From CAYNEO01 sp964396245 (GTDB taxonomy: Bacteria; Zixibacteria; MSB-5A5; GN15; FEB-12): a stretch of 11,772 bases of DNA. Shown here piece by piece: positions 6,155 to 11,772 of the stretch (position 1 is the stretch's first letter; each line of letters opens with the position of its first letter). The notes below the pieces were generated by a model that searched no databases, had not been told where the DNA came from, and saw only the letters and a list, made by a program, of their open reading frames with translations. Location of the stretch: contig CAYNEO010000074.1 in assembly GCA_964396245.1 (NCBI GenBank), forward strand, positions 1 to 11,772. Direction: 5' to 3'. Both the position numbers and the translations under genes were made by a program.

Positions 6155-9097
6155 ATGGCAGAGCCAGAGCAGCGACCTGAGGGCGATGCTGCCGGGTCGG
6201 GAGATAACTCTTCCGGCCATCCCTTTCCGGTGATCGGGATCGGCGCTTCAGCCGGTGGATTGCAGGCCGCCGAAGAATTTTTCGATGCCGTACCGCCTGA
6301 GCCCGGAATGGCATTCGTGCTCATCATGCATCTGGAACCAAAGCACAAGAGCATCCTGTCCGAAATACTCGGCCGCCATACGCCGATGACTGTACGCGAG
6401 ATGACCGGATCGACAGGTATTGAAAAGAATACCGTTTATGTGATTTCTCCCGATCACAACCTCCGGATCAGGGGCGATACGATCGAAGCCGGACCGCGGA
6501 CCGACGAGGTACCGCCGACACCGATCGACATCTTCCTGGGTACGCTGGCGACGGAATGGGGCGAGCACGCCGCGGCTGTCATCCTGTCGGGCGCCGGCAG
6601 TGACGGTACTATCGGGGCCGCCAAAATCAGGGAGCACGGTGGAGTGGTGGTGGTGCAGGATCCCGCCCAGGCCGAACATCACTCCATGCCCCAGAGTGTT
6701 GTTGAGGCTTTTGTCGCCGACCGGGTCATGCCTGTCCGCGAGATGCCCGACTTTCTTTTGTCCTATTTCGCCGGTCATCGCGGACGCGAACTCCTCGACG
6801 AGGAGGAAGCCCTTAAGACCCAGGAGGCTTTGCGAAGGATCATGTTCTTATTGCGCAAGCGTACCGGTAATGACTTTTCACACTACAAGGAGAGCACGCT
6901 TGTCCGCCGGGTTCAACGCCGCATGGGCGTGACCAATATCGATGATATCCAGGAATATTCACATCTTCTCCAGAAAAACGCCGATGAGGCTGTCGCGCTG
7001 TTCAAGGAATTGCTCATCGGCGTGACCGGATTTTTCCGCGATTCGGACTGTTTTGAGAAATTGCGGACCGCAATCATACCGGAGATTTTGAAGGGCAATG
7101 ACGGCCGGCACACGATACGGGTGTGGGTGCCCGGAGTCGCGACCGGTGAGGAAGCGTATTCCATCGCAATGCTGCTGGCGGAATCCCGCGATGAATATCA
7201 GGTCGACGCCCAGATTCAGATTTTTGCAACCGACCTCAATAACGATGCTATCGAATTCGCGCGCGCAGGACGATACCCGGCCGGCATCGCGCCGGATGTC
7301 GGAACGGAGCGGCTCAAACGGTATTTCACCAGGGAAGGAGATTACTACCGTGTCAAACGTGACATTCGCGAACTCATCGTCTTCGCCGTCCATAACCTCA
7401 TCAAGGACCCGCCGTTCACCAAAATGGACCTGATTTCCTGCCGAAATCTTCTGATTTACCTCAAAAACGATATGCAGAAAAAGGTGCTGCCCCTGTTTCA
7501 CTACAGCCTGAGACGGAACGGATATCTCCACCTGGGCACGTCGGAAACCATCGGGACTTTCAGCCATCTGTTCGCTACCGTCGATTCGAAGTGCAGGGTC
7601 TTCCGACGCCGCGATACGGGAGTGAACCAGGCGATACCTGTCGATCTGCCCCTTGCCGGCACTTTCGATCACAGAAAACAGAAAACGAGGCGCACACAAG
7701 ACAGCAACCCCGTCACGACTCAAGGCGCGCTGTTGAACCATATGATCCGGAAATACGTGCCGCCCTTTGTTGTCATAGACTACCTGGGAAATATCGTCGA
7801 GATTCACGGACGTACGGGCCAGTTTCTGGAACCGGCGGAAGGTTATGCGGCCATGAGCATCTACGATATGGCGCGCAAAGGGCTGGGCAGCCATCTCCTG
7901 GCAGCCGTGCGACAGGCGAAGATGACACACAGCGAGGTACAGCGCTCACACGTGCCGGTGCAGACCAATGGCGATGAGATCGATATCACGATAACGGTTT
8001 CACCTCTCGGTGATGCGGAGCATGATCACCCCCGATTCGTGATCCTGTTCCAGGAAACAACTCCCGAGGCGGCGCCCCGCCGAAAAACCGGCGAGAACGA
8101 GAAACAGGCGCAAGAAGATCAGGACAACCTTGAAAAGGAATTGAGCCGGACAAAGGACCGGCTCCAGATGACCATAGAGGAACTCGAATCTTCCAACGAA
8201 GAACTGCGTTCGACCAACGAGGAATATCAGTCGACCAACGAGGAGCTCAAAAGCGCCAACGAAGAATTGGAAACGTCCCACGAGGAGTTGCAGTCGCTCA
8301 ACGAGGAACTGACAACCGTCAATCGGGAACTGCAGGAGAAGATCGAGGCCCTCACGGGAGCGCATCAGGAAATCCAGCTGTTCCTGAACAGCCTGGGTGT
8401 CCCCACTATTTTTCTGGACGACGATCTGCGGATCAAGCGGTTCACGGTCCAGGCGACCGATATCGTGCGCCTTATAGAGAGTGATATCGGCCGCCCCCTC
8501 AGCGATCTGACGTCGAGGCTGGCGGACAATACTCTGATCGACGACGCCAGGCGCGTTCGTGATACAATGGTCTACCAGGAAAAGGAAGTACAAACCGAGG
8601 ACGGTCACTGGTACCTGCGGCGAATAATCCCCTACCGGTCTACCGACGGTAAGGTGGTCGGCGTCGTGATCAATTTTATCGATATCGACGAAATGAAGCG
8701 CACCGAAAAGGCCTTCGAGCAGAGCCGAAGACGGCTTGAACATGCCGGTGCCATGGTAGAGTCGTTCCCCAGACCCCTGCTGCTGCTCGACAAAGAACAC
8801 ATCGTACTGGCCGCCAATCGAGCGTTCAGTGACCTGTTCGGGGTGAAACCGGATCACCTCCCGGGCAAATCCGTACACGAAATTGCCAACGGCCGCCTGG
8901 ACATCGCAAATTTTCGAGAATCGATTGACTCTGTATTTCAGCGTGAAGATCGGTTTCAGCACCAGCAGATTGAAACGGAAATTGAGGGAATCGGAAAAAG
9001 ATGGATCATCATATATGCCGCGCCTGTTATTCTGGATACAACGATGCAGGATCGTGTGTTGGTCGAAATGGTAACACCGACACAGAACTCCGCGTAG
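6155..9097 (+). CDS. CheB-CheR-PAS fusion signalling protein
   Basis: This is a 980-residue cytoplasmic protein. A CheB methylesterase domain (about 25-210) has the triad Ser32 (GASAGG), His59 (IMHLEP) and Asp150 (GAGSDG), but no receiver domain. A CheR methyltransferase (about 225-485) has the S-adenosylmethionine loop VATGEEAYS near 329-337, with Val328 where relatives usually have Cys, and FATDLNNDAI. PAS-type domains lie at about 526-635, 738-848 and 867-975. A coiled coil (about 658-735) contains seven NEEL-type heptads. Relatives often end in a histidine kinase; this one stops after the last PAS domain, and no H-box or ATP-binding motifs are seen. AAGGAG lies 5 bases before the ATG. It shares a likely transcript with the PAS-LuxR gene 61 bases downstream. 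It presumably methylates and demethylates glutamates on a partner protein; the target is unknown, and no chemoreceptor gene is in the window. Confidence 0.93.
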   Translation: MAEPEQRPEGDAAGSGDNSSGHPFPVIGIGASAGGLQAAEEFFDAVPPEPGMAFVLIMHLEPKHKSILSEILGRHTPMTVREMTGSTGIEKNTVYVISPDHNLRIRGDTIEAGPRTDEVPPTPIDIFLGTLATEWGEHAAAVILSGAGSDGTIGAAKIREHGGVVVVQDPAQAEHHSMPQSVVEAFVADRVMPVREMPDFLLSYFAGHRGRELLDEEEALKTQEALRRIMFLLRKRTGNDFSHYKESTLVRRVQRRMGVTNIDDIQEYSHLLQKNADEAVALFKELLIGVTGFFRDSDCFEKLRTAIIPEILKGNDGRHTIRVWVPGVATGEEAYSIAMLLAESRDEYQVDAQIQIFATDLNNDAIEFARAGRYPAGIAPDVGTERLKRYFTREGDYYRVKRDIRELIVFAVHNLIKDPPFTKMDLISCRNLLIYLKNDMQKKVLPLFHYSLRRNGYLHLGTSETIGTFSHLFATVDSKCRVFRRRDTGVNQAIPVDLPLAGTFDHRKQKTRRTQDSNPVTTQGALLNHMIRKYVPPFVVIDYLGNIVEIHGRTGQFLEPAEGYAAMSIYDMARKGLGSHLLAAVRQAKMTHSEVQRSHVPVQTNGDEIDITITVSPLGDAEHDHPRFVILFQETTPEAAPRRKTGENEKQAQEDQDNLEKELSRTKDRLQMTIEELESSNEELRSTNEEYQSTNEELKSANEELETSHEELQSLNEELTTVNRELQEKIEALTGAHQEIQLFLNSLGVPTIFLDDDLRIKRFTVQATDIVRLIESDIGRPLSDLTSRLADNTLIDDARRVRDTMVYQEKEVQTEDGHWYLRRIIPYRSTDGKVVGVVINFIDIDEMKRTEKAFEQSRRRLEHAGAMVESFPRPLLLLDKEHIVLAANRAFSDLFGVKPDHLPGKSVHEIANGRLDIANFRESIDSVFQREDRFQHQQIETEIEGIGKRWIIIYAAPVILDTTMQDRVLVEMVTPTQNSA
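8192..8338 (+). repeat. Seven 21-bp in-frame repeats encoding coiled-coil heptads
   Basis: Seven consecutive 21-base units encode residues 680-728 of the CheB-CheR-PAS protein. Six follow the pattern x-N/H-E-E-L/Y-x-S/T, and the last is VNRELQE. Leu or Tyr recurs every seven residues, forming a continuous coiled coil between the first and second PAS domains. The DNA units have diverged at synonymous sites, so the array is old and kept by selection on the protein. Such S/TNEEL runs are characteristic of CheB/CheR/PAS fusions. Confidence 0.85.
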
Positions 9098-9158
9098 CGG
9101 GAGGCATCTGGGGGGCGGAACGTCGCAGTGTTAGCAGACAGCTGCCCGGAAGGAGCTA

Positions 9159-11033
9159 ATGAATACACGAAAGGACGACCTATCCCAATCGGATAAAAAA
9201 TTTGAGCAACTGCGCCGGCGGGCTATCGAGTTGCTCGAACAGCGGAAGAACAAGAGCGGTATCGAGTTTGAACAAAGCTACGAACGGATTGTGCAGGAGC
9301 TCGATATCTATCACGCCGAACTGGAGTTGCAGCAGCGGGAATTACTCGAATCGCAGCAACGCCTGGAGGAATCCCGCAATCAATACTTCGATCTGTTCAA
9401 CGCCGCCCCGGTCGGATTTGTCGTCCTCGATCAAGACGGTATAATTACCGAGGCCAACCTCGACATATCCCGAATGCTGGCAAAGTCTGTTTCCCGAATT
9501 GTCGGCAAAACTCTGAGTAGCTATGTCGACCCGGATGATCTCGACGAATTCGTGCGATTTCGCCAGAGTGCCTTGCAATCTGCCGAACCCCAGGTCTGCC
9601 AGGTTCGGTTGAAATCGACCGGTGGCTCGCCTGTCCACGTGCAAATGAACAGCATCAGCATGATTCCCGACCAGCGCCGGCAGGGCGGTATGATGGTCTC
9701 GCTGACCGACATAACCACACTCAAAAACACCGAAGCGAAACTTCGTCAGGCCCGTTGGCGGCTGGGCGAGCAATATCAAACGACGGAAGTCCGGCGCGAA
9801 GAAGCAGCCGCGGCCATTGAAAAAGCCGTGACTGCCGGAGCCATTGGCGAAGATCAGTTTCGGACGCTGATCGACAACACCAGCGAGGGCATTGTCATCG
9901 TTCAGGACGCACGAATCAGGTTCGTCAATGCCCGCATGGCGGAGATGGTCGGCAAAAGCCGGGAGGAACTCGACGGGGGCAAAGTTGTCGACTTCATTTA
10001 CGATGAAGACCGCGATTTGGCCGGAAAGCTCCAGGCTGACGCTATGTCGGATGCGTCGTCAGTGATGTCCGGCGACTTGCGCGTTAAGCACAATAACGGC
10101 GCGACCACATGGGTCCGGGACAGCATTCTGCAAATTGAATGGCGCGGCCGGCCGGCGACGCTCAATTTTCTGCTGGATATCACCGAACGTAAGAAATACG
10201 AGATCCAGTTGGCCGACCAGAAAGAGTTGCTCCAGAAAATACTCGATAATATCCCGGCCATGATTTGCGTGTATGATGGTCGGTACAAGCTGACTATGGC
10301 CAACGCCGATCTGCGAAAACGGCTCGGCTGGACCACCGAGGAATTGAACAATCTCGATGATTTGATGGCGGAGTTGTACCCGGATCACGCCGTCCGTGAA
10401 CGGGTCGTGTCGTTTGTGAAAAATCCGCAGCCCGAGGTCTGGCTGGACTTCCCGATACGGACGCGCGCGGGCAAGGCCATCGAAACCTCATGGTCGAACG
10501 TTCGGCTCGATGACGATCACACAATCGGAATCGGTATCGACATTTCCGTGCGCAAGCAGTATGAGAGGGATCTCGAAGAGGCCAAGAAGAAACTTGAAGT
10601 CGAGCGGGACTCGGTCAAAAACAAGAACATGGCTCTCGAAGAACTGCTTAACCAGATCAAGCTGCAGAGAGAGGAAGTAAAACGAAGCATCCTGATCAAC
10701 ATAGAGGAAACAGTCCTTCCCGTATTGGTCCGCCTCAAGGGCCTCGCCGATGATTATATGCGGCGTAACCTGGAGCTTGTGGAGGGTGAACTGCGCAACA
10801 TAGCCTCTCCCCTGGTGACCCGACTGCGACACGAGTATTCCTCGCTCACCCCCCGTCAGGTCAGCATATGCAAGATGATCAAAAGCGGCATGAGCACCAA
10901 GGAGATTGCCGAAACGCTCGGCGTGTCCGAGGCCACGGCCCAGAAACACCGCGAAATAATCCGCAAGAAATTCGGCCTCACCGGGGGCAAAACAACACTG
11001 GTCGAATTTCTCCGCTCCTTTGATATTGATTAG
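9159..11033 (+). CDS. Triple-PAS transcription regulator with LuxR-type HTH
   Basis: This 624-residue cytoplasmic protein starts with a helical region, about 10-75, containing IYHAELELQQREL, a motif common in partners of CheB/CheR fusions. PAS domains lie at about 72-190, 232-345 and 358-468, the second ending in the usual DITERKKYE. A coil and conserved helical segment (about 464-560) precede the LuxR/GerE-type helix-turn-helix at about 561-620, with SSLTPRQVSICKMIKSG, STKEIAETLGVSEATAQKHR and IRKKFGL. No receiver and no kinase domain is present, so it probably acts as a PAS-gated DNA-binding protein. The ATG has GGAAGGAG 3 bases upstream, a short spacing. It follows the CheB-CheR-PAS gene by 61 bases with no terminator between, which suggests an operon. 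Signals sensed by the PAS domains and target genes are unknown. The only weak hairpin behind it (AGCC/GGCT near 11042) is not a convincing terminator. Confidence 0.93.
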   Translation: MNTRKDDLSQSDKKFEQLRRRAIELLEQRKNKSGIEFEQSYERIVQELDIYHAELELQQRELLESQQRLEESRNQYFDLFNAAPVGFVVLDQDGIITEANLDISRMLAKSVSRIVGKTLSSYVDPDDLDEFVRFRQSALQSAEPQVCQVRLKSTGGSPVHVQMNSISMIPDQRRQGGMMVSLTDITTLKNTEAKLRQARWRLGEQYQTTEVRREEAAAAIEKAVTAGAIGEDQFRTLIDNTSEGIVIVQDARIRFVNARMAEMVGKSREELDGGKVVDFIYDEDRDLAGKLQADAMSDASSVMSGDLRVKHNNGATTWVRDSILQIEWRGRPATLNFLLDITERKKYEIQLADQKELLQKILDNIPAMICVYDGRYKLTMANADLRKRLGWTTEELNNLDDLMAELYPDHAVRERVVSFVKNPQPEVWLDFPIRTRAGKAIETSWSNVRLDDDHTIGIGIDISVRKQYERDLEEAKKKLEVERDSVKNKNMALEELLNQIKLQREEVKRSILINIEETVLPVLVRLKGLADDYMRRNLELVEGELRNIASPLVTRLRHEYSSLTPRQVSICKMIKSGMSTKEIAETLGVSEATAQKHREIIRKKFGLTGGKTTLVEFLRSFDID

Positions 11034-11139
11034 CACAACACCAGCCATAACCGGCTATTTACCTCCAGTCACAGACTCCATCGATTGAACAGCAATCGTT
11101 CTAGTTCAAACTGCGTGCGTAGCTCCTGCACGAGGGCAC

Positions 11140-11164
11140 TACGTAAGATGGCTACGTAATCTTA
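11140..11164. promoter_or_regulatory. Paired TACGTA sites and inverted repeat, possible operator
   Basis: Two perfect TACGTA palindromes lie at 11140-11145 and 11153-11158, within the direct repeat CTACGTAA. Overlapping them is an inverted repeat, TAAGAT (11144-11149) and ATCTTA (11159-11164), with a 9-base spacer. The block ends 17 bases before the candidate -35 box of the small downstream gene. A regulator site, perhaps for the adjacent LuxR-type protein, is possible, but nothing in the sequence proves it. Confidence 0.35.
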
Positions 11165-11180
11165 TCGCGGTTTACTCGCC

Positions 11181-11209
11181 TTGACCGATTCACTGTCCGC
11201 ATTCATTTT
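11181..11209 (+). promoter_or_regulatory. Candidate promoter for the small redox-like gene
   Basis: TTGACC (11181-11186), five of six bases from consensus, is followed after 17 bases by CATTTT (11204-11209), only three of six. The start of transcription would be near 11216, about 80 bases before the ATG. The strong -35 and poor -10 fit an activator-dependent promoter, with the TACGTA block placed just upstream. Confidence 0.35.
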
Positions 11210-11294
11210 GTGGTCGTGACCCGGGGACTGCGGAAGATACCCTCAGGATACAACTCCTACCAGCCTCAGGGGGACAAACAAAGAGGTGGAAGAT

Positions 11295-11552
11295 ATGGAA
11301 ATCAACATTACTTACTGCTCGGAGAACGAACGGCAACGCGCACTGCGTCAACTGATAGCCGAGCATTGCCGCCGGCGCGGTATAGCGGCGCGGTTCGTGG
11401 ACCGTTTTGAGCCGGTGGAAACTCCGCAGATTATTATTGACGGCATGAGAGCGGCTGATATCTCCCTGATATCGGACACGAACAAGGCGGTCATGATGCC
11501 TCTGCCGCGGGAGATCACGGAGTTGATCGACCAGTGCGCCTGGTCGCTCTAA
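11295..11552 (+). CDS. Small thioredoxin-fold-like or SelW/Rdx-like hypothetical protein
   Basis: This 85-residue protein was not firmly recognised. Its layout is a beta strand (INITYC, with Cys8), an amphipathic basic helix (about 10-28), a second strand (about 31-36), then TPQIIIDG (43-50) and a last helix near 70-81. TPxxxxDG recalls the cis-Pro strand of thioredoxin-like proteins. The opening strand-YC-helix and the length also recall the SelW/Rdx family, although its CxxC/CxxU reads CSEN here. Cys25 and Cys81 are further cysteines. The ATG at 11295 is chosen because AGAGG sits 8 bases upstream; a GTG at 11286 in the same frame overlaps that site. It has its own candidate promoter and a strong terminator, so it appears monocistronic. 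A redox or thiol-adaptor role is only inferred. That it is coding is well supported by its signals; its function is not. Confidence 0.7.
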   Translation: MEINITYCSENERQRALRQLIAEHCRRRGIAARFVDRFEPVETPQIIIDGMRAADISLISDTNKAVMMPLPREITELIDQCAWSL

Positions 11553-11623
11553 AGCAAAAACGTGCTCGGCCGGGTGCGCACGGGACAGGCACGCCCGGCA
11601 ATATATTTCGCGCCTTCACTTGG

Positions 11624-11657
11624 CCCGGTGGTTACTCACTCCCACCGGGTCTTTTTT
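11624..11657 (+). terminator. Strong intrinsic terminator
   Basis: CCCGGTGG (11624-11631) and CCACCGGG (11642-11649) form a perfect 8-bp stem with a 10-base loop, followed by TCTTTTTT. It lies about 70 bases after the stop codon of the small redox-like gene and ends the rightward transcription. Confidence 0.93.
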
Positions 11658-11730
11658 GGCTCCAATTGTCACTTTTCCGGAAGCCACCGAAGGCACCTCG
11701 ATACCAGTGCAATCACCACACGTAGGTCGG

Positions 11731-11766
11731 CGTTCCGAGAGAGGACGGCGGTCAGCCGTCCGAACG
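11731..11766. repeat. Nested inverted repeat at the right window edge
   Basis: GGACGGC (11743-11749) and GCCGTCC (11755-11761) form a perfect 7-bp stem with loop GGTCA. It is enclosed by CGTTC (11731-11735) and GAACG (11762-11766). No T-tract is visible before the window ends. The layout and the preceding CGTAGGTCGG suggest a dispersed intergenic repeat, but the copy number cannot be judged from one window. Confidence 0.5.
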
Positions 11767-11772
11767 AGAAAC

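Noticed and set aside
8192..8338. The regular 21-base array as a CRISPR or minisatellite
   Set aside because: The units are in frame, have no spacers and encode a standard coiled coil inside a clear gene.
6959..8962. Long minus-strand open frames at 6959-7930 and 8000-8962 opposite the CheB-CheR-PAS gene
   Set aside because: They mirror the codon pattern of the sense gene. The Val/Phe/Leu-rich repeats in the second are simply the complement of the NEEL heptads.
11042..11055. AGCC/GGCT hairpin after the PAS-LuxR gene as a terminator
   Set aside because: The stem is only 4 bp and no T-tract follows.
11534..11725. A 63-codon open frame running over the terminator
   Set aside because: It crosses a strong intrinsic terminator, has no ribosome binding site and resembles no protein.

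Overview
The window is a stretch of bacterial chromosome, moderately GC-rich, with strong AAGGAG-type ribosome binding sites, sigma70-like promoters and intrinsic terminators. The tRNA gene does not encode its CCA end. The mix of DUF4397 and DUF378 proteins, an exported S9D glutamyl-endopeptidase-like protease, and a CheB/CheR/PAS plus PAS-LuxR signalling pair would suit an environmental, Gram-negative-like lineage, for example in the FCB group (Zixibacteria or similar). That placement is an impression, not something the sequence proves. I see no transposase, integrase, phage gene or CRISPR array.

Layout. Positions 1-3057 are read leftward. They hold a tRNA-Lys(CTT), a secreted two-repeat DUF4397 lipoprotein with a clear terminator behind it, a small DUF378 membrane protein, and two paralogous thioredoxin-fold peroxiredoxin-like proteins. 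One paralog keeps the CPFC active site; the other has lost its first cysteine. The DUF378 upstream region carries three exact copies of TTGTCTAA, and related boxes lie upstream of the intact redox protein. Positions 3058-3330 form a divergent control region with a good promoter for the rightward genes.

Positions 3331-11552 are read rightward. First comes an exported S9 serine peptidase resembling plant chloroplast glutamyl endopeptidase. A roughly 310-base gap with palindromic repeats and a promoter follows. Next are a 980-residue CheB-CheR-PAS-coiled coil-PAS-PAS protein and, 61 bases later, a 624-residue protein with three PAS domains and a LuxR-type HTH. These two are probably one transcription unit and one signalling module. 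Neither has a recognisable histidine kinase or receiver domain. Last is a small thioredoxin-like or SelW/Rdx-like protein with its own candidate promoter and a strong terminator, then a nested inverted repeat at the window edge.

How the genes may work together (inference): the CheB/CheR-PAS protein would sense a cytoplasmic cue, and its partner would turn it into transcription through the LuxR HTH. The rest of the window looks like cell-envelope and redox housekeeping: lipoprotein, small membrane protein, peroxiredoxins and exported protease. The least ordinary elements are the kinase-less signalling pair, the cysteine-deficient peroxiredoxin paralog, and the repeated TTGTCTAA box.
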